From Rhypophila decipiens (lineage: Eukaryota; Ascomycota; Sordariomycetes; Sordariales; Naviculisporaceae): a stretch of DNA of 64,000 nucleotides. The notes beneath the pieces were generated by a model. It searched no databases, was not told the DNA's origin, and was given only the letters and a program-made list of their open reading frames with translations. Shown here piece after piece: positions 1-12,814 of the stretch; position 1 is the first letter of the stretch, and every line of letters begins with the position of its first letter. A program made the translations under genes and the position numbers. The stretch is taken from the NCBI GenBank assembly GCA_033297075.1, contig MU858201.1, positions 28,232 to 92,231 of the forward strand, given 5' to 3'.

Positions 1-982
1 CTTTTGGGAACGGTTACTGAGACCAAGTCGGAATACATATAGGTCTCTAATCAGTTGTGACGCTATCACTGTGTTCCACTACGCCCGACCTTAGTGAATC
101 CTTCGGAGGCACATGCTGATAAGGTTTGTGGTCAAGAGACTTTTTTGGAGATCGCAACCTTCAAGGTGATCTGCTTATAAAATGAAAAGAGGCATCGGGT
201 GATCTAGAGGTGAAAAAGTAGAGGGCTTAGACGAGATAATGGCGGATTTGGATGAACCGAATGTAGTTAGCGTGCATAGGCCCTTTAGGCTCAGTGCCTC
301 CGGGCGAAATAAATTCCATCCATCCATCCATCCATCCATCGACTTTTGTCTTCACAGGATGTGGGATATCACGCCCGCCGGATATCACAAAGGCCTATCA
401 CAAAGGCCCTCATGATCTTGTTGGTATACTTATAACAGCATTATGGATTCCGAATCTGGTGTCTCAGGTTGTACCAATCAGTTGCAACTGTTGAGTATTC
501 CAACGTCTTTAAACGGTTCTGACGGCTCAGATAGCCCGTTCCAGGACGCTGAGGTAGGGTAGGATTTTAGGATTTCTGCCTACGCTATCGCCCTACGTTC
601 TCCACGAGTTCACGTGTTATTTGGCTTGGATTCTATTATTAACATCATGACTGGCCAGGTTGACACTCCAGTGACTCCACAGCAGTTGTTGCCTAGGCCC
701 TAGGGCGATCTTTGGGCGGATCATTCCCTAGAGGTTCCTCAGGAACCCCCCAAATAGGTAACAAGTGGGTCAACTAAGACGGCATGCGTTGTGAAAAAAG
801 GGGTCAATATGCTGCTAGACGGATGTCATTTCAACGTTCTCACCTTAGTTAGGCCGAGAGTGTTGATTTCTCGTTGATAAAATGGTTCTTGACCCCAGGC
901 CGTAGATTATTCCCCGACCTGGGAAGGTCCGTCCTGTTGATGGTGTTCGGACCCGAAGTCGTGGATCGTACCTGCTTCCGCG
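1..982. other. gene-poor left flank
   Basis: No coding region is recognised here. The only clear structure is the short CCAT microsatellite at 316-340. The stretch directly precedes the GH71 gene and could contain its promoter and perhaps a missing first exon for a signal peptide, but I could not find a convincing one. Confidence 0.4.
316..340 (+). repeat. CCAT microsatellite
   Basis: Six consecutive CCAT units followed by a C, seen directly in the sequence. It lies about 640 bp upstream of the GH71 gene. A simple repeat of this kind is expected to vary in length between strains. Confidence 0.9.
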
Positions 983-2558
983 ATGATTCCCCGAGCCGTG
1001 TTTGCCCACTATTTGGTAAGCCGCCTTCCCAAGTGAAAGAGCCGATGTAAACTGACTTGCACCTTCCTCCCTTCAGGTCGGTCTCACGTTTAACCAAACA
1101 ACGGAACAATGGACGAAAGACATCGCCGCCGCCCACGCGGCATCCATTGACGGCTTCGCGCTCAATATTGGAGCATCGGACCACCACACTCTCGAAGCTC
1201 TACAGCAGGCATACAAAGTGGCCGCCAAGTTCGACGACTTTATGCTCTTCATCTCGTACGACTTTGCCGCCCCAGGAGATTGGACCGTCGACACGATCGT
1301 CAACCTAACCGAGACCTTCAAGGACGAACCGGCGCAGTTCAAGGTCAATGGCAAGCCCTTAGTGAGCACCTTTGAGGGTGGCGAGTTTGTCGATGGCTGG
1401 AAGGAGGTCAGGAAACGGGTTGACGGGGATATCTATTTCGTTCCAGACTGGTCAGGGTTGGGTCCGCAAAAGATCAAAGAGCAGGCGTATGACCTCATTG
1501 ACGGAGCCTGTGAGTTTCCGCACAACCTTTTCTCCTTGCGCATACAAGATTTATGAGAACTGATACCTCGTATTTCCCCAGTCTCCTTCAACGCCTGGCC
1601 ATGGGCGGGCTCCTCCAAAATGACAACCTGGCCAGACGGCGAGTACACAGGGATGCTCTCGCCCTCTCACAAAACCTACATGATGGGCGTAAGCCCCTAC
1701 TTCTACACGCGCATCCCAGAGCTCAACAAAAACTGGTACATGTCCAGCGACAGCCTCTGGTATGATCGCTGGCTCCACGTCCTCGACATAATGCCCGACA
1801 TGGTCCAGATTGTCACCTGGAACGACTTTGGCGAGTCCCACTATATAGGCGACATAGTCGACTCCCAAGTCTTCCCCCCATCCGCTGAATACGTCTCGGA
1901 CATGTCTCACAAGGGCTTCCGCGCCATGCTTCCCTACTTCATAGCCGCCTACAAAGCCGGAAAGAAAGACATCCCGCTTCCCGCCCAGCTAGGTGATGGT
2001 GCTGTATCAGCTTGGTACCGCACCACGCCAGCTAATTTAACAAATTGTCTCGATGGCGCCACGGTATGGGGACAAAAGGGGACATTATCCGCCACAGCTG
2101 GTGTGAAAGACGTGATCAATATCTTTGCCGTGTCTGTCCGAGAGACAACCCTCACAGTCACACTAGGAGATGCCGAGAAGGAGCTCAAAGTCGAGGCTGG
2201 CACGCCGCAGTTCTTCCAGGTTCCCCTAAGGGATCTCGAGAACGAAACCGGTAACGTCACAATCACGATGAACGGACATACCACCGAGGGTCCCGCCATA
2301 ACTCATGACTGCCCGGCGTCGGGCGTGATAAACTTTAACGCCGTTGCTATTGAGATTGGTATTCCAAAGGAGGAAGTGCCCCAGGGTCTTCCTGATGGGA
2401 GTGGAGGCGGTGGTAAAAGTAGCCCTGGTAGTAGTGGTGGCTCCAGCTACAAGGGCAAGGGCAAAAAGAGGAAGAACTCTGTTGTTTCTCTAGAAGGCGG
2501 GATCCCCGTTGCTGTGGCGGTTGTCACGGTTTTGTTCGCTGGACTCCTCCACGTTTAA
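983..2558 (+). CDS. GH71 alpha-1,3-glucanase (mutanase-like), GPI-type C-terminus
   Basis: Predicted to hydrolyse alpha-1,3-glucan of fungal cell walls. Three exons fit: 983-1015, 1077-1509 and 1582-2558, with introns 1016-1076 and 1510-1581, giving about 480 residues. The start of the family domain is visible as VFAHYLVGLTF across intron 1. AFSFNAWPWAGSS across intron 2 and VQIVTWNDFGESHYIG further on are characteristic GH71 blocks. The C-terminus has a Ser/Gly/Lys-rich stretch followed by a hydrophobic tail (about the last 20 residues), the layout of a GPI-anchor signal, so a wall or plasma-membrane location is likely. Oddly, the chosen ATG gives no signal peptide. In-frame stops lie close upstream, so either an upstream exon is missed or the 5' end has been lost. 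Family assignment is firm; the start is not. Confidence 0.85.
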
Positions 2559-3037
2559 CTTTGTTTCTCTTATAATATTCAAGGTCTTTTCAATCTTGGA
2601 ATCTGGGAAGTTACTAAGCCCAAGCTTGCGAGTACAAAACTATAACGACGGCGTGGATAAAAAAATGACAAGTAACCTAACGTCATAACCGTGAATTCGA
2701 AGTCCAGCCATAGTTCGCTAGATACCTTGGTACCCAGGTGCCTAGTGATGCTGATGATTCAGCGCGCCTATTGAAACTACCTACCTATCGGAGGTTTCAA
2801 ACCTAGCTTGCTTTGGTGAGTTTGAATCAATGTGATTGGAAAGAGCGCACGTGGGCTGAGGCAACCCACCCAGATTGGGAACGCGGGCTTTGTCATGTGT
2901 CGCTCTTTCCTCCGACATCACCAACCGCAACTCATAATTTCGGGCAGTCACAGAGCCAGATCTCCTACATCTTACCTATCTCAACCAAATATTTGCCGGG
3001 CGATTGAATTTTGCACCTTCGTTTGATCTTCCCTGAA
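2559..3037. other. intergenic spacer
   Basis: No coding region recognised. It holds the 3' flank of the glucanase gene and the 5' flank of the STAND/ankyrin pseudogene. Confidence 0.4.
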
Positions 3038-5863
3038 ATGGAGGCGTTTGGTGCTGGAGCGTCCTTGCCTTTCTCACTCTGGGCATTAAGAGCGCCAAAA
3101 CCATCCACGAAATTCTCTCGTTGGTCAAGGACGGAACACGTATTAATAGAATTCGGCAAGATGTCCAGGGCCTCCAGGTTACCCTCGATAGACTGTCCAG
3201 GTCCCACGCTGTTGCAGAAATCCGAGATGACGCTCTCGCGACCAAGATCAAGGCATGCGCCAACGACATGAAAACGTTTGCTGACAAGTTGGGGAAATTG
3301 ACCCCCGACGGCGCCGAACCTCGTCTGGCAAGACATTGGAAAAGTTTCAAGGCCTTGCTGAATGAGAAAGATCTGATAGACATGGGCGACGTCATTGTCA
3401 AACACACGACAGCCCTGAGCCTCTATCTCAAGGTTTTGGAGAGGGACGCATTGATCTCGAATTGGTTCGAACAATTACTTGATTGTTACTCATACCCGTT
3501 CTCGATAGCGATACCCTCTACGAGGTTCAGAGCAAATTAGCTACCATCAAACAAGACGTCTCCGTCTACCAGACTGGCCAGGCAACCATCATTGCGCAGC
3601 AAGAGAGCATTCGTGCCGCTCAGCTGCAATCCGATGTTCAGTTTATGCGCATATTCGCCGAGCTGGCTGAGCAGTTGAGAGCTTTATCTCTAGCTCACGG
3701 TATCGGTGCGACGGTTGTAGAAGAAGTCCCCGGCCCGGGTTCTACGCAGCCAACTGCAGAAACGCTTTCCGAGGAAATACTTCCATTTCACGAGATCTTG
3801 GAGGGCATCCAGTCCATCTTGGCAGCAGCCCAGGATCAAGAAGGAGTGTTTGCCTACAACGACGCCAAAGAAATTGCTGATGCCCTCTTCGTTCTCCTGC
3901 AGACGGTCATATCTGACCAGTTTCTCGTCTCCTTGCCGAGATTCACGGCTGCTTATCGATCCTGGTGCGAGACATGCACCAAGCATGACCTTGCGGATCT
4001 GCGGCACAACTTAAAGGCCGTCCAGGGCACACTGATGTCTAGTCGAAAGGTATCTGTGAACGTGCCAAGTAAGTAGTGATTACTAAGAGAATTAATTCGA
4101 TAAAAACTAATAGCTTCAGGCAAGAGAGAGCATCCTACTGGCATCGTCGACCGAAATCTCTGGAAGTGGAGATCTTATGACATTGGATTTGGAGTTGTCT
4201 CGTTTGCCTCAGCTGAGAGAGCTTGGAAGGTGTGGCCAGTTGATTCACAGTCGACACCCGACGCACTGAAATCGTCGACGGATGATGTAGAAGAGACGGA
4301 AATGCGAATTTCTTTCGTTCCCCGACTCGATTTACCGCAAAAGCTGGATGGTTTCCAGACAGTAATACGGCAGTCCCACTGTTACGACGGGACTCGCAGT
4401 GCCATACCAAGGCTTTCAGTCAACCACATTCTTCCTGCTGACTCAAATGAGTCTTCACTGTTGTGCAATCAGGCAATTTGCGAGAATTTCAAGAGATGCT
4501 GAAGCTGGGCACTGCCTCGTTGCGAGACCACGACGAGCGCGGGGCTTCTTTATTATTTGTAAGTCGAATTGAACCGACAGTCGGCAGGGGGTGACCAGCC
4601 TGGAGCATGAGTGAGCAACACATACATTTAGCCGATGTCCACCATTTCTCCGCGTAGATATGGTAGGGCTAGCTTAGCAGTGTTCTAAGTTAAAAAAAAA
4701 AATGGGGGCGGTGATGTGCTTTTGGTAAAGTCGGGATCCGATGTAGACGGCATTGCGAGGACACAGTGTGCATCGTTTCTCTTCTCGACTTTAGCCCCAA
4801 TTCAGTTCCCATCACGATGATCTACAACCATCCAATATCTTGCTAACATAAATCTAGTACACGAATAAACAACCGGACCTCTGCCGCTTCTTGCTTCAGC
4901 ATGGGGCAGATGTAGACCAATATAGTTCATGCACAATTTGCAACCACAGCGCTGTTTGCAGCTGTCAACGATGATGAAGCAGAAGAAGAACAGCTGAAGC
5001 GCATTCAAGAATGCCGGAAATTGCTCCTAGAGGCCGGTTGTGACCCGACACTTCCACATTGGAATCTCACTGACAATGAATACGAGTCGGGGGGTGCCGA
5101 TCGCAGCGCTTTCTATTTCGCAGTACCAGTAAGGATAACTGCCCCCATTTTAAGCCGGCGCATTCTGGGAAGTGACTCTAAATTACAACAGGAATCGATG
5201 CGAATCTTCTTGGACATTTCTGCTTTTCTCACCATCGAGAGCATCGTCGATGCTAGGCTCCATCACACCCCATTACTGGCTTTCTGTTTCAGCGGAGGAT
5301 GGACCGTCGAAGGACTCTCAATCCTTCTTAACAGGGGTGCTAATGTTCATGCTCGCAACAAATTTGGCGAAACCTGCTTAGCTTTGTGTGTTTCGAGATT
5401 GATAGTAGACACTTATAGCGCTGCAGAGAAACTCGCCGAAACCCGGGCTGTGCTACGAAGTTTAATCCGACGTGGCGCCGACGTTTTTGCCCTGGACGAT
5501 TCAGAGTTGTCTGTGTCAGAGGAGGCTTATTATAACAACGATGAGGGTACTAGCGCTCCAGGAGATCTATGGGATGTTGTCCTCGCCGACTGTGGGTTCG
5601 ATGTCGCCTGGTTTCGCATGAAGTACGGCATACGTCGGTATGGTTACGGCTATACAAGGCAGATGTTTGAGGATCTTTGGAAAGGTCAGGAACATCTCTG
5701 TCCCTACTATTACGACGACGAGGAGGCTCCTGATACCGATGAGGATTCTGCCGAGTGGATTACGACTGATGAAGAACTGGACGACACGAACGATGATGAC
5801 TCGTCTGATGACTCAGACACTGAGGGTGGAGCATATTGGAAAGATAAGGGAGATGATATTTAG
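3038..5863 (+). pseudogene. decayed fungal STAND N-terminal / ankyrin protein
   Basis: The ATG at 3038 opens MEAFGAGAS, then the frame is lost after 3060 by one base. The next frame continues the expected fungal N-terminal helix (VLAFLTLGIKSAKTIHEIL) and a conserved block (RQDVQGLQVTLDRL), with coiled-coil-like sequence to about 4073. An intron fits at about 4074-4125. A second frame change near 4490 leads into LKLGTASLRDHDERGASLL, a block I associate with ankyrin-containing fungal proteins. Further frame loss follows at about 4940-4960. The C-terminal part (about 4980-5863) has ankyrin-like repeats (LLLEAGCDPTLPHW, LLNRGANVHARN, LIRRGADVFALD), a possible 63-nt intron at 5129-5191 and an acidic tail. 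At least three independent frame breaks argue for a pseudogene rather than one sequencing error. Exact exon joins around 3430-3540 are unclear. Confidence 0.7.
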
Positions 5864-6897
5864 TTCTAGGTTCGTTATCACGTGGCTGTCTACCGGCTTG
5901 GTGCGGGTGGAAAGGTTTCGAAATAGCATCCACGCCAGTATTATTAGCGTCGTGGGACGGTCATCCAACAATAGATCCGAAAAAGATTGGGACATGGCCG
6001 TTCATGTTATCCGAAACCCAGCACCGGTGTCTTAAAATCACTGCCGCCAGGAACAACGGATCAAGACTCCCCAGTAAATACCAGCCCTCCGTCTTTGCCT
6101 CAACTTCTCTGGATCAAGATATACACACATCCCTGGCTGAGGACTGGAAACCCTAAAGACACATATGATCAAGTAGACATCACGTCCATGGCTCCTAGCA
6201 CTGTTGTGAGCATTGTGCATCTGCATCACAGGGATGTTAGCCACATTGCTCATTGGCAAAAACCGCCATTCTACCTTTTGGTCCTGCGAGCTGAAAGGGA
6301 GAACAAAAAGGACCAGAATAAGAAGGCCAAGAAAGTGCAAGAAGGAAGGAACTCACACGCTGATACTGCCCTTTGCTCAAATAAAAAGGCGTCTTACAAG
6401 GCCCAGTCGTAGTCTTGACCTCAATTACCTCAATTAAGAACCTCGTCCCCAAAGGCAACAGCGGTCCGACAAATAGCCCTTGTCCTTCAACAAACACGTT
6501 CTGCCAAAACCAGGTCTTCACCAAGCTGCATATGTACTTCCTAACAGAGCTGGTATTGTATTTCCGGTGGTTTGAACAAGTCACCCCCGCCAAGTCAATT
6601 GTCAGTTCTCATGAAATGTCTGTATTCATACTACATTGGTGTTTTCACAGTACGTAATCTCACTTTCCAAGCGTAAATTCTCTCGCAATAGGCAAACTAG
6701 CGTGAATCAGTCTTGCATGGTAATGACAATCTTATCGATCAGAGGCATTATTGGTCTGCCCCGTCTCTCGGTAGTTCTTGCAAACTGTTAGCGGAAAAAA
6801 AGTTACGAGGTGACTGTCTCGGTCTCTCCTTCCAAAGTCAGACTGCCACATGGAGGTTTCCCGTGCATCCACTCCGCCCACGCTTTCTTCCCCCCGA
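5864..6897. other. spacer with an unassigned minus-strand ORF
   Basis: Mostly unannotatable. On the minus strand, 6237-6593 encodes a 118-residue peptide with a protein-like block (WFWQNVFVEGQGLFVGPLL and TTTGPCKTPFYLSKGQ). It may continue after a possible intron into the sequence around 6038-6290 (QDQKVEWRFLPMSNVANIP). I do not recognise the family. It could be a small real gene or a relic. Confidence 0.25.
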
Positions 6898-9800
6898 CTA
6901 CAGCCCGCCAGCTTCCTTCTCCGTGACTTCCTCCAGCAACTTCACAATCTCCCCATACCCCTTTGCCCTAGCCCTCTCAAGCGGCGTCTCCTCATAAAAC
7001 TGATCTGTGGCTTGCAGGTCAAGGTCGGGTCCACCTCGCGCAAGTAACTCCCTCACAACATCAACATGACCCCTCTCCACAGCTCTCAGAAGCGGTGTCT
7101 CCCCGTAAAAAGTATCCTTGGAATTGACGTCGAGCGGTGGCTGTTTTCGTCCACTATGACCAGCGCCCTCCAGAACGGAAAGTAACGCCGCCACAGCTTT
7201 CGCATCACCCACGTCTGCTGCGCGCCAAAGGGCTGTCCCCTCGGTTACATCGTCCGCTCTGTCGAGCTGTATGTCGTCTCTGGCGACGAGCGAACGGACT
7301 ACATCTGCGTGGCTGTTCTCAACGGCGAGCCGGAGAGGTGTCCTTCCTTTTATATTCGCCTCGTCGGGCGAGATTCTCCCGCTGATAGGTGCGAGGAGTA
7401 AGTTGACGACTGAGTTGTGACCTTCTGCTGCCCAGTGGAGCGGTGTCTCGCCGTTGCTGTCTGCTGCGTTTACGTCTGAAATCTCTCTGTGCTGTTTCGA
7501 AGTCTCTTCTGTTTCTGTGTTCAGAAGTGAAGCAACTACCCGTGTCAAGCCCGGACCAGAAGCTACATGAAGACCGGTTACTTTGGCCAGTGATGATATC
7601 TCCATGTCGTAGTCGTGTTCGAGCCTGAACATGGCACGGTAGCATGGTTGAATCTTGGTCTGGTCGTTACAAAAGTTGAGAATCTTGGTCTGTAAGACTT
7701 CAATTTCGGATGCATATTTGTCTTTTTCTCCGTTTGCGTCTGATATCGACAAGGCCTCGCGGGCATGATGGCCCCAGTGTTGTGCAACATACCGCAGAAG
7801 TGGATGCGCTGTGAACTGCTGGTTCATGCCGTTCTCAAGACTCGATGCAGAGACAGCTTCAAAGGACAAGTAGGTGATACAAGTAGTAGCGACCTCGATT
7901 CCGAACCGATGGAGTCGTGGCTGGAAGGTGTTTTCAAAGTACTCCTGGGCAGTGTAGTGTACCATCCGGACGATAGAGCTTTCAGCGTCGATGATTACGA
8001 GACCCGCGCAGGCGCCCAGAATGATCTCTTCGTCGGGGATGCCTTCTTCGACGAGATCAGTATCGTCTGGCTCGACCGCGAGGGCGTGTTGGATTTCAAG
8101 CCGGGATAGCGGACGTTTCGCCGCTATAATCCAGCAGAGCAGGCGCTCTGCTAGTCTGGCGTCATCGGTGTTTTGCTTGGCGATCCGCTCGAAGGCGGCC
8201 TCATAGACATCGCTGAGCTGCCGTGGGAGGTTGTCGAGCGAGCGGCGAATATCGCGGCGATTGTTCTTTCTGGATATAAAATCCATTTGTAGTTGGGCTA
8301 GGAGGAACCTATGTGGGAGTTTGGAATCAGTTAGAAGGACCGAACCGAATATCGGTGATCATGTTCCAGGATAACGTGGATATGGTAAGACCTACATTCC
8401 CTCCGCATTTCCCGTTATCTGGTCAATTACGGACCTTTTTAATTCTGTGTCATTTTTCAGCAGTTGTCCAAGTCGTTTCTCACTTCGCAGCCGGTACTCT
8501 AAATAATGCGCGATGTCAGTGTCCGATGCCCGTATCTCCATGGTTAAGTCCCCGTCAGACGCAGCCGTATTCACAATCGGAGAGGCGCGAGATGTAATAA
8601 GTACGTGGGCGTGATGACGTACGGGCCGTAGCCCTGCTACGAACTTTTCCAGATTTCCATCCTGCCTCGAGCCTTCGTCAAGCGCGTCCACAAAAATGTA
8701 GGTTTTCGAAAAGCCCCGGCCCTCCTCCCCGAGTACTTCTGATATCTCCGAGATATGTGGACGAGCCCCAGTGTTTTCTGTACTGGTTGTATATTGATCG
8801 AACGTTCAAGCTGATGTCTTCCCTCCCACGAGCCAGTTGTCCGAGTAGACTAGCAATCATTCTTTCCGCTGACTGTGTTTGACCGTCCTTGTAATTGAAG
8901 TAGAGGTATGCTACGCCTATTCCCAGCTCATCGTGACGTAAAGCATGGTCGATAGCCAGGGACCTAATGCCATACCATAAGTTAAGCAGATGGAAAAGTA
9001 AAGGTAGGCTTCTAAAAAGAATAACAAGAGTCAATATCGAGGCTACTCACATCAGTGTGGTCTTTCCGGAGCCAGCTGCATTTCATGACCATCAGCACGC
9101 GATGAATAACAAGTGTTTAACATTGAAGAAAAAATAACGAACGTTGTCCCTGGCACCACATTGTTCTAGCGGGACCGCTAAACCAATCCCTAAAGCTTTC
9201 GTGCTCCAGAAACCACCTGCCGCTGCCCGGATGGCATCGAGCCAGGTGGTCGCTCTGCGTTTTGGAGAATTCGAGTTCCGATATCCATCGTAGGATCGTC
9301 TGATACTCACTGGCTGTACATAAGGTCAGATATAATAAGTATTTTCTTGAAACCAGGCGGTGGAAACGGTAACGTACCTTTATTCTGAACAATGGCATGT
9401 TCTTGAAGCTCTCTGACACCGGAGTCTATCCTCACAGTGAGCCGGCTGGTACCATTGTCTCAGTAAGTTGATATGCAGGAAGGGGGATGTCTTTTCTTGT
9501 TCTAGGCATGATTGCTGACGTACTTTGTATCCTGAGCCAGCGCCCGTGCCAATGTAAGTGGTTAGACGGTGAATCAGCGCTAGAACGTTATCCACCTCCT
9601 GCTTCTGTAACGGCCAGCTCATCGACTTGATGAAAGGGAAACGTCTGAAACGGTCCCATCTCTTCAACTTGCCGAGGAGGTGGTTTATAGCGACCATCAG
9701 CTCCATCAAGGGTCCATTCTTACCAACGATATAACCCAAACCGGTGAATTCAGGTCTCGAGAGGTCGTATTCCTGGATATCGCAGCTAAAGTTTGTGAGA

Positions 9801-9952
9801 AACACCGCGAAACTTGCTATCTCTCGAGCAAGTCGTGCTTGGTCCGGCGAGGCATTTCGGACGTCGCTGACGCATCTGATAAGCTGGCCAACAGCTCCTA
9901 AAATTTGTACCACGCTGGCGACCAGACCTACAGCGGTGATGGGATCCATCAT
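6898..9952 (-). pseudogene. NACHT-ankyrin STAND (NLR-like) gene with frameshifts
   Basis: Read 5' to 3' on the minus strand. The N-terminal fungal STAND domain begins MMDPITAVGLVASVVQILG (exon 9524-9952). Short exons at 9378-9458, 9143-9313 and 9051-9075 follow. Splicing 9143 to 9075 builds a Walker A motif, WCQGQPGSGKTTL. The NACHT exon runs 8396-8963. It carries a block typical of the family (AYLYFNYKDG) and a Walker B-like FVDALDE, but the frame changes near 8770-8778 between KH and TGARPHISE. A 3' exon at 6898-8308 completes winged-helix-like sequence (MVHYTAQEYFE) and about four ankyrin repeats (GETPLHWAAEGH, GRTPLRLAVENSH, GETPLLRAVERGH). The junction of the first two exons also does not keep frame. 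Such proteins are ATP-binding switches in fungal incompatibility; this copy appears inactive unless the breaks are sequencing errors. Confidence 0.8.
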
Positions 9953-10500
9953 CAGTGGGAGTATTTCTGAAATGAAGTGAGAATTCGGTTACCTGGCTGC
10001 GGCCGGCCGGGCATCTTTGGAAGATAGAGTCAAGGAAGCAGCGGCACTAGTGGAAGAAAAGAACAGGGCTTCGGATGTCGTGGTACTGCAGTTGTCGTAG
10101 GCAAACCATTACGAATGGGGTTAATTGCCTGCATGGTGCGGAAACATCCTAGAAGTGGCATGTGCATTAACGGCTCGTGTAGTATCCACGTCACTAACAG
10201 GCCAAGCCAGCGTCAAGTGTCACTGTTCTCGAATCGGATCGTGAATACAAGGATAATTGGCAGGGCGTGCTACTCCTGGACTCAAGTTATTAATCCTTCT
10301 TTTGCTGGAGAGGTTGGACAACTACGGTGTTGTCGCCATATCACTTTTTACGTCAGGTGAGCAAGCAGCTGGCTCTAGGTACGAGCGATCGATACAAGTG
10401 TATGTATTGAGCTATCTGTACCTCGCATTACACGCAAACCGCGTTGTTATAACTTCGCAAAACCAGCGTGTTTCGGACCACAGCAACCGGTTCAAAAATC
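9953..10500. other. spacer, nothing recognised
   Basis: No coding or structural RNA signal recognised between the start of the NACHT gene and the decayed lectin-like region. It may hold the promoter of the NACHT gene. Confidence 0.3.
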
Positions 10501-12377
10501 AGCCTATCCAGGAGCCCAGTATGCCTTCAGCCACCTGTTGCCGCACGAAACTGCAGGAATGGGGAATGAAATTCCCATGGCCTGCGAGATCACGACCCAA
10601 AGCGCTGGGCCAGATACCTGGCGTGATTCCTTGACACGTTTCTCAATTTCTGCCGATGAAGTGATCGCCATCCACACCTGCGATTGTACCGAGCGAAATA
10701 AAGGTATTGACGATGGTCCCGTCAACGAGAATATTGTCATACTCAATGGAGTCCTGATAGTACCATCCCGTTAGTCTGTGAATCACTGATCTTGGGTTCA
10801 TTTCAAGGTCCTGCTTACATTTCTCTCCTCGACATCTTTTCCCTCGGATTCAGAACGCGGGGAAGTCGGCTTGCTTTCGGCAGAGCGTGTTGACATCAAT
10901 AACTAGTGCAATATCATTGTTAGAGTTGACAAGTCCCTTCCGTTACCGATCGAACAACTCTTAGCAAAGGTAGAGTCATCACTCACCTCTTTTGGAATAT
11001 TGCCTAGATCGCGTGGCCATGTAGATCGTGGACATTGGTCAGCAAACATTTGAAGTATTGCTACCACAGTTGTGATGTTAATCTGGACATGAAACGTACC
11101 CGCGAAGAGAGAACCACCGATGTTGAACTTGCTTCCAAGCGACATGGTACCCCCCATTACCCTCCCACTGATACGGATCTTTCCACCTCTGATGTCCTAG
11201 CTCAAAGCTGATTAGCTTGGAACCAATTGAACAACGCGAATTGACGGAGAGTTGAGACACAAGTGATCATACAGTTCCGCCACGCTCCCGTTGAATGGCC
11301 ATCGGAGTATTTTGGTTGGTCCCTAGGGGCTGCTCCGTGGGTTGCAACTGGGAAATGGTGACAATGACGTAGAGGCGATGGGGGTCCCTCTGTCGGCTCG
11401 AAAGAGCTCGTAAAATTTCCACATTCGATTCCCGAGGCCGTACGATAACTCGCAGATCATCTCGTCACCTGATCGCTCCTATGATTAGTTACCGCCTTGG
11501 AAGTTGCTGTACCATACCCGTAAGGTATGTGACTTGATCAAACTTACGTTGGTAAAACAGCTTAATATACTTGGCAGAGCGTAACGCACTCAACGACGAC
11601 CACGGAGAAATCTTGGGCAATCTTTTGCCAAAGAGCTTTCTGGGCAGTCATCCCTCCTCATTATTCCATGCCATTTCCTTGATAGTGTTATGGCTGGTGA
11701 CATAAAAGAGATGAATTTCAATGCCATCTGCAATACACACAGCAGCAAGAGGCGTCACCGGTGCAGCGGCGTCCGGAAGGGGAATCGGATTTGCCATCAC
11801 CCAGTTGCCATTCTGCGGCTTAAACTCTAGAACGGTTGGTGGACCGAGACCGTTTAAGGGACGGTCGCTGGGTTGGACGTAAACACGTTCCCGGTCATCG
11901 AGGGTCCGGGAGTACACGGCCGTGATGGTTTCGACTTTGGCCTTGCTATAATTTCGTTAGAAGCAGCTACGGTTAGAAATTCATGCTCATATACGTAGAT
12001 ACCATCTCTTCAAAGGATGAAACTAACCGTTTGCCAGTCGTATCACCATCGTAAGTTATCTCATGATCCCACCTATCTTCTAACGAACTAGCTGCCGGCG
12101 ATGGACCGTGAGACTGAACGGGAACCCCCCTAGGTGGAGGAACAGCTTGCCCATCCACTCCGCGTGTATTGCTCGGCATCCCTGTGTTCCTGGAAATTTG
12201 GTCCCCCCTCGATGAGGGATCGGAAACTATGATCACATTGGACTGGTATGTAATGTGGTTTGCTATGTTACCTTCAACGTTGACTATGCAGGAAGTAAAG
12301 TTGAAATTGGCGTCTCCGTCAAATACTTGGTTAACCCTCTCGGTTGAGATACTATTATGGTTTGGACGCGCTGACAT
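10501..12377 (-). pseudogene. decayed lectin-like protein (fungal fucose-lectin type)
   Basis: A start at 12377 opens MSARPNHNS. Exon 1 encodes a low-complexity head with SSLEDRWDHEITYDGDTTGKR, then an intron of about 75 nt leads into KAKVETITAVYSRTLDDRE and IADGIEIHLFYVTSHNTIKEM. Repeated blade-like motifs of this kind (IRLFY...IKEM.W) resemble fungal fucose-specific lectins. The frame ends at a TGA at 11648-11650 exactly where homologous blades have Trp, and the same frame carries on as LPRKLFGKRLPKISPWSS to a good GTAAGT donor. Further downstream, fragments such as GSKFNIGGSLFAGTFHVQ (10903-11157) and other pieces down to about 10504 remain in broken frames. I infer a gene inactivated by a nonsense change followed by decay. 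The family assignment is tentative and the 3' limit is approximate. Confidence 0.5.
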
Positions 12378-12814
12378 AATTGACCAGAACACGGTCTATT
12401 GAAGCTTGATAATGAGATTAAGCGTAATACCAAGTGATGAGAGTCATCCCTGCAGTCTCAGGACAGAGTAAAGGCAGGTTTAGTGGCAGTAAGGGGATGG
12501 GGGAAAAGCTGCGATGATCGAGGAACCGGATTTTTGGGGTACGCATTCCGCAGTCGGAAAAGGTTACATCCGCGAGCCTTATGCTCAATCTCAGAGGCCT
12601 CCATTAACCCTGACGCTGGATGCGGCAGAGTTGCTGGTTCTGTACGTTGTACAGATTATGTGAGCTGGATCTGTTGGTACGCTTATAGTAATTATACATC
12701 CTCTATCCGACTAATCTATGAAATATTATAGAAAATCGAACAAGACAAACGACTCAAACCTTTATCTCGGGTCCGGCATGAGATGACATCTTCTAGAGCG
12801 TGAACGTATATATC

